Assembly (NCBI GenBank): GCA_029781465.1
Contig: JAKOWQ010000322.1
Location: 1 to 9,747, forward strand
Direction of reading: 5' to 3'
Length of the DNA stretch: 9,747 nt
From: Pseudomonadota bacterium
Lineage (GTDB): Bacteria > Pseudomonadota > Alphaproteobacteria > Sphingomonadales > Sphingomonadaceae
Position 1 is the first letter of the stretch. Every line of letters starts with the position of its first letter. The position numbers were made by a program, and so were the translations under genes. This document shows, piece by piece, positions 1 to 6,853 of the stretch. The notes under the pieces were generated by a model, which worked only from the letters and a program-made list of their open reading frames with translations, did no database searches and was not told the origin of the DNA.

Positions 1-357
1 GGAACCTATGCGGCCAGGGACAAGCAGTGGTCGATGGACATCCGGCCCGGCGAAGCAGCCTATGCCACGCAGACTCACCCCTTGGTTCCGGCCCATCCCG
101 AAACCGGGCGGCGCGGGTTCTATTCGACGCTGGGATATATCATCGGGATCGAGGGCATGGCCCAGGACCGGGCAATCGCCCTGCTGCGCGACCTCCAGCA
201 ATGGCAGGGCGACGAACGCTTCGTCTTTGCGCAGAAATGGGAACCGGGCATGCTGGTGTTGTGGGACAACCGCTCGGTCCTGCACCGCGCCACCGGCGGC
301 TACGAAGGCTACCGGCGCGAGTTGCACCGCACCACGATTGCCGCCTGGCGCGGCTAG
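1..357 (+). CDS. TauD/TfdA-family Fe(II)/2-oxoglutarate dioxygenase, C-terminal part (5' end outside window)
   Basis: The reading frame is open from the first base to a TAG at 355-357, giving 118 residues with no start inside it that would make a whole protein. The sequence shows the C-terminal half of a TauD/TfdA-type oxygenase. HPLVPAHPETGRR at residues 26-38 is the usual core-strand segment. WDNRSVLHRAT around residue 95 carries the distal iron-binding His (H95). RRELHRTT at 105-112 carries the Arg that binds the 2-oxoglutarate carboxylate in this family. The proximal HxD iron motif would lie upstream, outside the window. Such enzymes hydroxylate small acids (taurine, alkyl sulfates, chlorophenoxy acids) in the cytoplasm using O2 and 2-oxoglutarate. 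The substrate cannot be read from this fragment. Its stop codon overlaps the stop codon of the convergent minus-strand gene by four bases. Confidence 0.9.
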   Translation, partial: GTYAARDKQWSMDIRPGEAAYATQTHPLVPAHPETGRRGFYSTLGYIIGIEGMAQDRAIALLRDLQQWQGDERFVFAQKWEPGMLVLWDNRSVLHRATGGYEGYRRELHRTTIAAWRG

Positions 358-878
358 CTCGCCGGCTCTCCCCGCACCCGCTTGGCGCAGTTGTTGAGCA
401 CGTTGTAGGGCAAGGTCCGCACCTGCATGCTGAACGGACCGTAGCGCGTGCCATCGGCGAGCACGGTAACCGTCTTGAAGGTCCGCAGCGCCTCCATGGC
501 CGCCTGCGATGGCGCGCCTGCGCCCCATCCTCCCCAGATGCGCTGATAGCGGCTCGTCACAGCATAGCCGCCTGAGCGTGGGCCGGGCATGGCGCCGCTG
601 TCGGTCTCGAAGGTGACCTTGAGGTTCTTGTCCGGATCACCTGCCACTGCCTTGGGAAAGGATGCCGCCTTGAGATCGAGCCCGAGATTGCCGTCCTCCA
701 CGCGGTAGCTGAACTCAAGCGTCATGGTTTCCGAACCGCCCGCCGGGCCGGGGCCATCGACACTGAAGTAGCACACGCCGCCGCGCTCGCTCTGCTGATA
801 GCTCAGGCTGATCGGCTGGGCAGAAGCGGAAACGCAGGTCGCGGCAAGGCTCAGAACAAGCAAGGGTCGAAGGGTCAT
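354..878 (-). CDS. exported protein of unknown function (174 aa)
   Basis: I do not recognise a family. The chosen ATG (876-878) is followed by a clear signal peptide, MTLRPLLVLSLAATCVSASA, with a probable cleavage after ASA, so the mature protein is likely periplasmic. The frame stays open upstream into the preceding gene, but that part is low-complexity Pro/Arg/Thr shadow sequence and the signal peptide fixes the start. The start has a good ribosome binding site (AGGGAG, 6 bases before ATG) that overlaps the upstream gene's stop codon. The mature part is about 150 residues, rich in Gly, Ser and Thr, probably mainly beta strand, with two cysteines (in GGVCYF and LNNCAK) that could form one disulfide. 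It lies 10 bases after the Sel1-repeat gene on the same strand, so the two are probably co-transcribed and may act together in the periplasm (inference). Confidence 0.82.
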   Translation of the reverse strand: MTLRPLLVLSLAATCVSASAQPISLSYQQSERGGVCYFSVDGPGPAGGSETMTLEFSYRVEDGNLGLDLKAASFPKAVAGDPDKNLKVTFETDSGAMPGPRSGGYAVTSRYQRIWGGWGAGAPSQAAMEALRTFKTVTVLADGTRYGPFSMQVRTLPYNVLNNCAKRVRGEPAS

Positions 879-884
879 CAGGCA

Positions 885-890
885 CTCCCT
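885..890 (-). promoter_or_regulatory. ribosome binding site overlapping the upstream stop codon
   Basis: Read on the minus strand, the junction is TAG-GGAG-TGCCTG-ATG. The stop of the Sel1-repeat gene (889-891) supplies the first bases of the AGGGAG Shine-Dalgarno sequence used by the next gene. A ribosome terminating here would sit on the next initiation site, which suggests translational coupling of the two exported proteins. It also supports the ATG at 878 as the start. Confidence 0.65.
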
Positions 891-2652
891 AGCAGTACGG
901 ATTGGAAACCGCGCAGGCCGTGGTGTAGCCGCGGTAGTAGTCCATCGCGTTGTTGAAATTGTGGTTATCATAGATCTGGGCCACCGTCGGCCCGCTCGAT
1001 GTATAGGGGCTGTAGGTGCTGGCAGGCGGGGTCCAGGTCGGGGTGTAGGTCGACCAGCTGAGGGTCCAGTCATTCTTGTGCTTTTCGCGCCACTCGGCAG
1101 CTTCCTTTTCGCGCCGTGCGCGTTCCTGACGGATCGGTTCGGCTTTCATGGAGCGCAGGATCGCCTCGGCCATCTTGCTGCCCTTCATGGCGGCGATCCC
1201 CATGTAGTTTTCGCCCTTGGCGTGATCCTCGGCCACGCCTTCGCCATACCAGTAGGCCATGCCCATGAAGATCGCGGCATCGACATGGCCGACCCGCGCG
1301 GCGTTCTCGAACAGGATCAGCCCATCGCCCTTGCGCTCGGGCCCGAAGGCGCCCGACAGTCCGTAATACATCCATCCACCAAGCAGCCAGTCGGCATCCT
1401 CGCTGCCTTCGTCCATCAGCCGCACCACGGTGAAGATTGCCGCATCGCGGTCTCCGCGATCGACTGCGGCCTTGGCCCGGCGCAGCTGATCGGCAACCGG
1501 CAACGACGGATCGATTGCCGGGATCTGTCCGCGCAGACCGGGCCGTGCGCGGATCAGCGCGGCCGCCCGGTCGCAGCCGGTCTGGTCCTTGAACCGACAA
1601 GCTCGTTCGTAGAGCGGCAAGGCGATTTCTGCCTGGCTTTCATGCGCATAGCGCCCCTCATAGACCGCAGCGAGCAGGGTGCAGGCCTGGCCGAATTCCA
1701 GATCGCAGCCGCGCCGGGCGTAGTAATACCCCTCCTTGAGCGTGGTCAGCCCTCCGCGGTGCGGTTCGATCGCCCAGCGCGCGATCGCATAACAGGCAAG
1801 GCTGTCGTTCGCGGCACACGAGGCATCAAGGATGCCCTCCCCCTTGTCGATGGCCTTGGCATTGCCGGTTGCGAGCAGATTGCGACCGTGGTCGGTGCAC
1901 AGGCGCAGCTTCTCGCCCCGGGTCTCTTCGCACCCGATCCGCGCATAGTCGGCTGCCTTGGCGCCGTCGCGGGCCAATCCCCAGCCGTTGGCGTAGGCAT
2001 CGACCATTCCCAGGCAGCCCCACGATTTGCGCGCCTTGCAGGCCGGATCGAACAGCTTGAGCGCCTCGGCGCGCGAGGCCGGATCGCCCTGGGTGTAGAA
2101 CAGCGTGTTGGCGCGGATCCGGCACCCGTCGTCGTCACCCGCGCTGCAGGCTCCGGCGAGCAGGCCGTCGGCTCGCCCTGTGCCCTTCGCCGCGCCGGTT
2201 GCCTGGCTGACCGCAAGGCTGGCGCAGGCCGGCTGGTATTTGAGCGCGCCGCACCCGCGCTCGGCCTGTTGCTGGGCCAGTGCTGGGAGCGTGTAGCCCG
2301 GCGTGCCTTCGCGCAGCATCCGCGCCGCGGTGGCGCAGCCCTCACCTGATCCCGCCTTGCAAGCCTGCATGTAATAACCAACCGCCGCGCGCGGATCGGC
2401 CTCTATATCACCCAGCCCGCTTTCGAACGCACCGGCCAGCTTGAGGCACTGAGCGGCATCCCCCTTGTTGCAGGCCTTGTTCCAGTCAATCGCCACGCCA
2501 TAGAGATGCGCGGGATAGAGCTGGCGCCCATCGGAAACATAGGTTTCCAGATGCCCGTCATAGGCCGAGGGCATCTTGCTCTTGGCCAAAGCCGGGTTCG
2601 GCGCGGACGGGAACAGCAGAAGCAGGGCAAACAGGCGCAGCAGCCGGGCCAT
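889..2652 (-). CDS. exported Sel1-like repeat protein with regularly spaced Cys pairs (Hcp-like)
   Basis: This is a 587-residue protein with a signal peptide (residues 1-23, cut after ALA). Helical Sel1-like repeats follow. Residues 60-360 contain nine cysteine pairs. Seven are exact CX7C (C61/C69, C98/C106, C169/C177, C205/C213, C279/C287, C316/C324, C352/C360), one is CX8C (134/143) and one CX10C (241/252). CX7C pairs, one per repeat, are the disulfide pattern known from Helicobacter cysteine-rich proteins. Residues about 405-495 hold further repeats without cysteine (AYWYGEG). Then comes a charged helix (residues 505-528) and a Tyr/Thr/Ser/Pro-rich tail ending in a CX6C pair (C580/C587). 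The start has a GAGGA site five bases upstream. The protein is probably periplasmic or surface-located and binds other proteins or peptidoglycan fragments; that is inference from the fold, as no catalytic motif is seen. A secreted gene follows 10 bases downstream. Confidence 0.88.
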   Translation of the reverse strand: MARLLRLFALLLLFPSAPNPALAKSKMPSAYDGHLETYVSDGRQLYPAHLYGVAIDWNKACNKGDAAQCLKLAGAFESGLGDIEADPRAAVGYYMQACKAGSGEGCATAARMLREGTPGYTLPALAQQQAERGCGALKYQPACASLAVSQATGAAKGTGRADGLLAGACSAGDDDGCRIRANTLFYTQGDPASRAEALKLFDPACKARKSWGCLGMVDAYANGWGLARDGAKAADYARIGCEETRGEKLRLCTDHGRNLLATGNAKAIDKGEGILDASCAANDSLACYAIARWAIEPHRGGLTTLKEGYYYARRGCDLEFGQACTLLAAVYEGRYAHESQAEIALPLYERACRFKDQTGCDRAAALIRARPGLRGQIPAIDPSLPVADQLRRAKAAVDRGDRDAAIFTVVRLMDEGSEDADWLLGGWMYYGLSGAFGPERKGDGLILFENAARVGHVDAAIFMGMAYWYGEGVAEDHAKGENYMGIAAMKGSKMAEAILRSMKAEPIRQERARREKEAAEWREKHKNDWTLSWSTYTPTWTPPASTYSPYTSSGPTVAQIYDNHNFNNAMDYYRGYTTACAVSNPYC

Positions 2653-2690
2653 CAGGGTCCTCGGGTCCAGGCGCGCAACCTAAGTTAACT

Positions 2691-2717
2691 CTTGCCGCTT
2701 TCGGCCCGGCTGGCAAG
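2691..2717 (-). terminator. weak hairpin between the yhhN-like and Sel1-repeat genes
   Basis: The 67-base gap between the two minus-strand genes contains the arms CTTGCC (2691-2696) and GGCAAG (2712-2717), extendable by one G-U pair, around a loop of about 13 bases. In minus-strand RNA it is followed by AGUUAACUU rather than a run of U, so it is a poor intrinsic terminator at best. It may only attenuate transcription or be accidental. Confidence 0.25.
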
Positions 2718-2719
2718 CC

Positions 2720-3382
2720 CTAACGAATGGCGCGGCTGCGTAGCTCTCCAATAACCCCGGTGCAGATCAGGAGTTGCCCGAAGTAGTAAAGCGGCCATAT
2801 CAACAAGCCGGGCAACGGGCTCTGCTCCAGCGGCCCGAGCCGGGCAAAGATCAACAGGTCGGACACGGCGAACAGCACCGCGCCGATCCCGACCCGGTAG
2901 CGCGGGAACGAGCTGGTCCAGGCCGCGGCGGTCATCCCGCCCAGCCCCAGGGCATAGAGTGCCACGCCCGGCGCGGCGGAGCGATCGGCGGGAAGCAGGA
3001 ACGAGATCAGGGGGATCAGCACCAGCAAGGCCAGCCCGGCAAGCTTCTGGCTAAGGCTGGTCACGGCGCGGCGGTGGCGCAGGTAAAGATGAATCGCGAT
3101 CAGGTGCCCGATCAGGAAAGCAATTGCCCCGGCCTGAAGCGAGACCAGATCGATCAGCACATCTCCCAGTGCCCCGAACCCCATAACCGCGGCAATCTGG
3201 CGCGAATCCGCGCCCTTGTGCCGCGCCAGGGCATAACAGGCGAGCAGAGCCACGCCGGTGCCCTTGAGTGCGATGCGGTAGGTCTCGGGCCAGGCCGCGT
3301 CCCGCAGGAAGTAGAACGCAATCCCGCCCGCCAGGCTGGCGAGCAGCCAGGGCCGCTTTTCGATCAGGGCGCGTTTGGGCAT
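2720..3382 (-). CDS. YhhN/TMEM86-family integral membrane protein (lysoplasmalogenase-like)
   Basis: This is a 220-residue polytopic membrane protein with about seven to eight hydrophobic segments, which matches the usual length of the YhhN family. Visible family features are the small/acidic motifs GALGDVLIDL (near residue 70), LFAVSDLLIF (near 170) and WPLYYFGQLLI near the C terminus. The conserved aspartates in the first two motifs are thought to be catalytic in TMEM86 lysoplasmalogenases, which cleave the vinyl ether bond of lysoplasmalogens. In aerobic proteobacteria, where plasmalogens are not expected, the substrate is unclear, so I would not assert that activity. The ATG has a very strong ribosome binding site (GGAGGAGA, spacer about 4-5). 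It is the first gene of the minus-strand group and is divergent from the serine hydrolase, with 106 bases between them. Confidence 0.85.
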   Translation of the reverse strand: MPKRALIEKRPWLLASLAGGIAFYFLRDAAWPETYRIALKGTGVALLACYALARHKGADSRQIAAVMGFGALGDVLIDLVSLQAGAIAFLIGHLIAIHLYLRHRRAVTSLSQKLAGLALLVLIPLISFLLPADRSAAPGVALYALGLGGMTAAAWTSSFPRYRVGIGAVLFAVSDLLIFARLGPLEQSPLPGLLIWPLYYFGQLLICTGVIGELRSRAIR

Positions 3383-3401
3383 GAACTCTCCTCCGCTCCG
3401 G

Positions 3402-3431
3402 AAACTGCTTGCCTTGCCCCGCCCCTGTCAA
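3402..3431 (-). promoter_or_regulatory. candidate promoter of the yhhN-like gene
   Basis: On the minus strand a perfect -35 hexamer TTGACA (3431-3426) lies in the divergent intergenic region. The -10 position 17-18 bases further is GCAGTT/CAGTTT, which is a poor match. The element is about 20 bases upstream of the GGAGGAGA ribosome binding site. Only the -35 is convincing. Confidence 0.33.
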
Positions 3432-3488
3432 TCGCCCGGCGGACTTGTGCACGCTTGCGGGCGTCCCGGTTGATGATAGGCTGGCCCC

Positions 3489-4976
3489 ATGAACCGCCTT
3501 TTCGCCGCACTGGCACTTTCGCTCGCATCGCTGCCCGGAACGCTTCGGGCCGAACCGGCACCCGCCGTGCAGGCCGGGCAGACCTATGCCGCGCTCGATG
3601 CCGATATGGCAGCCTGGGCCAAGAGCCACGATGTCCCTGGGCTCGCCTGGGGCGTGGTGATCGATGGCAAACTGACCCATCTCGGCACCTTCGGGACGCA
3701 GACGGTGGGCGCCGATGCGCGCCCGGTCAGCAGCGATACCGGTTTCCGTATCGCCTCGATGAGCAAGGCCTTCACCGCCTATGCGATCATGTTGCTGCGC
3801 GATGAAGGCAAGCTGCGGCTCGACGATCCGGTGGCGAAATACATTCCGGAAGTGGCCCGGTGGGCGCCTGACATCACCGTCGCCGATCTGCTCCACCACA
3901 GCGCCGGGTTCGTCACCGACGATCCCTGGGGTGACCGCCATCAGCCGATGCCGGAGGCCGACTTCACGCGTCTGCTCAAGGCCGGGGTGCCGCGCACCGC
4001 CGCACCCGAAACGCGCTATGAATACTCCAACCTTGGCTATGCCATGCTGGGGCGGATCGTCAGCAATGTCGGCGGGCGCAATTTCTCGCAGTTCATTGCC
4101 GAGCGGGTTTTCTCGCCACTTGGCATGGCTTCGACAACCTACGAGTTCACCGGCTTCCCCGCCGAACGCCGGGCCATGGGCTATCGCTGGGAAGACGGCG
4201 CCTGGCGCGCCGAGCCGGTCATGGCACACGGCGCCTTCGGGGCGATGGGCGGGATCACCACCAGCGCGAACGACTATGCGCGGTGGGTTTCGTTCCTGCT
4301 CGCGGCCTGGCCCCCGGCAAGCCCGGAAGACCGCACCGGCGCCACAATCCGCGCGCTGGCCTATGGCGGAGGCACCCCGCAGTTGCGCGACCGACTGGGC
4401 AGCGCGGCGCCGGAATGCAAGGTCGCGGCGGTCTATGCTGCCGGACTGATTGCCGGGAGCGATTGCGTGCTGGGCCAGGTGCTGTTTCACGGCGGCGGCT
4501 TTCCCGGCTACGGCAGCCACATGCTGCTGATGCCCGAGGCCGGCGCCGGCGTGTTCGTGCTGACCAACCGCACCTATTCCTCGCCCTCGGGCCCGGCATG
4601 GGACGCCGCGACCCGGCTGATGCGCGCGGGATTGATCCACACACGCGATCTGCCCGTCACGCGCGCGCTGGACAGCGGCTATGCCATGGCCCGAAAGATC
4701 TGGAGCGACGGCGGGATCGAGGCCATTCCCGCCGATGCGCTGGCAATGAATTTCACCATGGACCGCGATGCGTCGCACTGGAAAGAGTGGCTCGCCCGGA
4801 TCCAGACGCAAAGCGGGTCCTGCGATCTTTCCGCGCCCCTGCGGCCGACAGGCGCGCTGTCCGGCACCTTCGCGTGGCGCTGCGAACGCGGTAGCCTGGT
4901 CGGGCGTGTTCTGCTCGCGCCCGATTTTACGCCGCGGCTCCAGGCGCTCGACCTCTCGTTTGCGATCAGCGATTGA
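3489..4976 (+). CDS. exported serine hydrolase, class C beta-lactamase / penicillin-binding-protein fold
   Basis: This 495-residue protein begins with a signal peptide (MNRLFAALALSLASLPGTLRA, cleavage before EP) and is probably periplasmic. The beta-lactamase-related serine hydrolase core shows the three active-site elements. They are SMSK with nucleophile S90 and general base K93, YSN at 179-181, and HGGG at 334-337, the last replacing the KTG of true class C beta-lactamases. DLLHHSAG at 133-140 is another typical family segment. A replaced KTG is common in esterases, D-aminopeptidases and other non-lactamase members, so hydrolysis of beta-lactams should not be assumed. After the core, residues about 385-495 form an extra region with FTMDRDASHWKEWL and a Cys pair (C445, C465 in FAWRC). 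The ribosome binding site is weak; the signal peptide decides the start. trmFO follows after 49 bases on the same strand and may be read through. Confidence 0.9.
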   Translation: MNRLFAALALSLASLPGTLRAEPAPAVQAGQTYAALDADMAAWAKSHDVPGLAWGVVIDGKLTHLGTFGTQTVGADARPVSSDTGFRIASMSKAFTAYAIMLLRDEGKLRLDDPVAKYIPEVARWAPDITVADLLHHSAGFVTDDPWGDRHQPMPEADFTRLLKAGVPRTAAPETRYEYSNLGYAMLGRIVSNVGGRNFSQFIAERVFSPLGMASTTYEFTGFPAERRAMGYRWEDGAWRAEPVMAHGAFGAMGGITTSANDYARWVSFLLAAWPPASPEDRTGATIRALAYGGGTPQLRDRLGSAAPECKVAAVYAAGLIAGSDCVLGQVLFHGGGFPGYGSHMLLMPEAGAGVFVLTNRTYSSPSGPAWDAATRLMRAGLIHTRDLPVTRALDSGYAMARKIWSDGGIEAIPADALAMNFTMDRDASHWKEWLARIQTQSGSCDLSAPLRPTGALSGTFAWRCERGSLVGRVLLAPDFTPRLQALDLSFAISD

Positions 4977-5025
4977 GCGACCCAAGGTGGTAATCGCCGC
5001 GCCAAACCGCTAGGCGGCGCGCGGC

Positions 5026-6363
5026 ATGACATATGACGTTCACATCATCGGCGGCGGACTGGCCGGAAGCGAGGCGGCATGGCAGCTGGCGCGGCGCGGT
5101 CTGAAAGTGCGCCTGTCGGAAATGCGCGGGGGTGGCAGCAGCACGCCCGCGCATCAGGGCACGGGCCTCGCCGAGCTGGTTTGCTCCAATTCCTTCCGTT
5201 CCGACGATCACGAAAACAACGCGGTGGGTCTGCTCCACCACGAGATGCGCCAGCTCGATTCGCTGGTCATGGCGGCAGCCGCAAAAGCGCAGGTCCCCGC
5301 TGGCTCGGCGCTGGCGGTGGACCGCGATGTCTTTTCGGCGGAGGTGGAAGCACGGCTGAAAGATTACTCCAACCTCGAGATCGTTCGCGAACGCGTCGAT
5401 GCCCTGCCCCCGGCCGGGTTGACCGTGGTCGCTACCGGTCCGCTCACCGCCGAGGCCCTCGCCGGCAGCATCGGCCAAGCCACCGGGGCCGAAAGCCTGG
5501 CGTTTTTCGATGCCATCGCCCCGATCGTCCACCGTGACAGCATCGACATGGACGTCTGCTGGATGGCCGCGCGCTGGGACAAGGGCGGCAAGGATTACAT
5601 CAATTGCCCGATGACCCGCGAGCAATACCGTGCCTTTCGCGAGGAGCTGTTGGCCGGCGAAAAGACCGAATTTCGCGAGTGGGAGGCCAATACCCCCTAT
5701 TTCGAGGGCTGCATGCCGATCGAGGTAATGGCCGCGCGGGGCGAGGATACCTTGCGCTTCGGGCCAATGAAGCCGGTCGGGCTCGACAACCCGCACTGGG
5801 CCACGCCCGAGCACCCGAACGGGCGCTGGCCCTACGCCGTGGTCCAGCTGCGGCAGGACAACAAGCTTGGCACCTTGTGGAACATGGTCGGCTTTCAGAC
5901 CAAGCTCAAACACGGTGAGCAGGTGCGGCTGTTCCGCACCATCCCCGGGCTCGAGCAGGCCGAATTTGCCCGGCTGGGCGGTTTGCATCGCAACACCTTC
6001 CTCAATTCGCCGGTGCTGCTCGACCGCCAGCTGCGCCTCAAGAGCGCGCCGCATGTGCGCTTCGCCGGGCAAATTACCGGTTGCGAGGGTTATGTCGAAA
6101 GCGCTGCGGTCGGGCTGCTGGCGGGGATGATGACCGCAGCGGAGCTTCAGAACCGCGAATGGCATTCCCCGCCGCGCACTACCGCGCTGGGCGCGCTGCT
6201 GGCCCATATCACCGGCGATGCCGAGGCCGAGAGCTATCAGCCGATGAACGTCAATTTCGGCCTGTTCCCGCCAACCGATCCGGCGGTGAAAAAGAAGCAG
6301 CGCAAATTTGCCTATACCGAGCGGGCCAAGGCCGACCTGGCTGCATGGATGGCCTCAGCCTAA
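5026..6363 (+). CDS. trmFO: methylenetetrahydrofolate-tRNA-(uracil-5-)-methyltransferase TrmFO
   Basis: This 445-residue flavoprotein starts with the FAD-binding Rossmann motif VHIIGGGLAGSEAAW (residues 5-19). Next comes the family signature LAELVCSNSFRSDD, with C53 at the same number as Cys53 of the Bacillus enzyme. YFEGCMPIEV carries C229, equivalent to Cys226 there. RFGPMKPVGL and the late segment ITGCEGYVESAAVGLLAG are also TrmFO/GidA hallmarks. The length and the absence of the longer MnmG C-terminal domain separate it from MnmG. The cytoplasmic enzyme makes 5-methyluridine at position 54 in the T loop of tRNA, taking the methylene group from methylene-tetrahydrofolate and reducing it with FADH2. 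The start is fixed by the position of the GxGxxG motif; the upstream AGGCGG is a modest ribosome binding site. The TAA stop overlaps the stop of the convergent EF-hand gene. Confidence 0.97.
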   Translation: MTYDVHIIGGGLAGSEAAWQLARRGLKVRLSEMRGGGSSTPAHQGTGLAELVCSNSFRSDDHENNAVGLLHHEMRQLDSLVMAAAAKAQVPAGSALAVDRDVFSAEVEARLKDYSNLEIVRERVDALPPAGLTVVATGPLTAEALAGSIGQATGAESLAFFDAIAPIVHRDSIDMDVCWMAARWDKGGKDYINCPMTREQYRAFREELLAGEKTEFREWEANTPYFEGCMPIEVMAARGEDTLRFGPMKPVGLDNPHWATPEHPNGRWPYAVVQLRQDNKLGTLWNMVGFQTKLKHGEQVRLFRTIPGLEQAEFARLGGLHRNTFLNSPVLLDRQLRLKSAPHVRFAGQITGCEGYVESAAVGLLAGMMTAAELQNREWHSPPRTTALGALLAHITGDAEAESYQPMNVNFGLFPPTDPAVKKKQRKFAYTERAKADLAAWMASA

Positions 6364-6827
6364 CACCTGCAGGCCGGTTTGGCGGGCGGCTTGGGCTTGG
6401 TGGTGGCAAATTCGCCCCGGGTCAGCTGACCGTCGCCATTGGCGTCGGCTCCCTTGAACCTGTTTGAGGTGGCGACCGCCCATTCTTCGAAACTCAGCAG
6501 GTTGTTGTGATCGGTGTCGAGCTTGCGGAATGCGGCGACCCGCGGCGCCATCAGCTCGTTGCGGCTGATGAGGTTGTCGCGGTTGCGGTCCATCCGGTTG
6601 AAGCGGCGCTCCTCGCGGGTTGCCTTGTCGGCGTGGGGCAGCGAATCGCCGAACAGCCCTTCGCCGTCCTCGGTCGGGATTTCGTCGGGCGGCGGGCCAA
6701 TTTCCTCCATGCCGGGCGGAGGCGGCGGAGCAGCGGCTTCGGTTGCCGCCCGGCCCTGCCACCAGAACAGCCCGGCAGCAGCCAGCAGCAGGGCGGAAAC
6801 GGCGCCAAGGATCATGCGGTTCATCAT
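6360..6827 (-). CDS. membrane-anchored or exported EF-hand calcium-binding protein
   Basis: This is a 155-residue protein. Residues 5-23 are hydrophobic (signal anchor or signal peptide; no lipobox cysteine). A proline-rich stretch (APPPPPG near 33-39, then GPPPDEIP) leads to three EF-hand loops. Loop 1, D80-N82-D84-S88-E91, has Asn where Gly is usual. Loop 2, D104-D106-N108-S112-E115, lacks the Gly too. Loop 3, D128-N130-D132-G133-T136-E139, is fully canonical. The tail is lysine/proline-rich and ends in PACRC. Calcium binding in the periplasm is likely; a partner or signalling role is unknown. The ATG at 6827 has GGAG four bases upstream; a second ATG follows directly and cannot be excluded. 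The gene lies 26 bases after the squalene/phytoene-synthase-like gene on the same strand and is probably co-transcribed with it. Its TAG stop interlocks with the trmFO stop. Confidence 0.88.
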   Translation of the reverse strand: MMNRMILGAVSALLLAAAGLFWWQGRAATEAAAPPPPPGMEEIGPPPDEIPTEDGEGLFGDSLPHADKATREERRFNRMDRNRDNLISRNELMAPRVAAFRKLDTDHNNLLSFEEWAVATSNRFKGADANGDGQLTRGEFATTKPKPPAKPACRC

Positions 6828-6853
6828 CAGACTCCAATCGATCCGAGCATAAC

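Noticed and set aside
879..1073. Upstream extension of the 174-aa exported protein into the Sel1-repeat gene
   Set aside because: The added 65 residues are low-complexity shadow sequence and would bury the signal peptide. The ATG at 878 has a good ribosome binding site.
961..2349. A 462-codon open frame on the plus strand across the Sel1-repeat gene
   Set aside because: It mirrors the real minus-strand gene. The translation has no recognisable motif, no ribosome binding site and no signal peptide.
3051..4985. A 644-codon open frame on the minus strand across the serine hydrolase and part of the yhhN-like gene
   Set aside because: It is antisense to two genes with clear signal peptide or membrane segments and family motifs. 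Its own translation is Arg/Gly/Ala/His-rich without domains, as expected for a shadow in high-GC DNA.
4994..5024. GC-rich imperfect inverted repeat just before trmFO (CCGCGC / GCGCGG)
   Set aside because: The stem is short, the composition is generically GC-rich and no U tract follows, so neither terminator nor regulator can be supported.
4966..6207. A 413-codon open frame antisense to trmFO
   Set aside because: trmFO is unambiguous on the plus strand and the antisense translation shows no family features.
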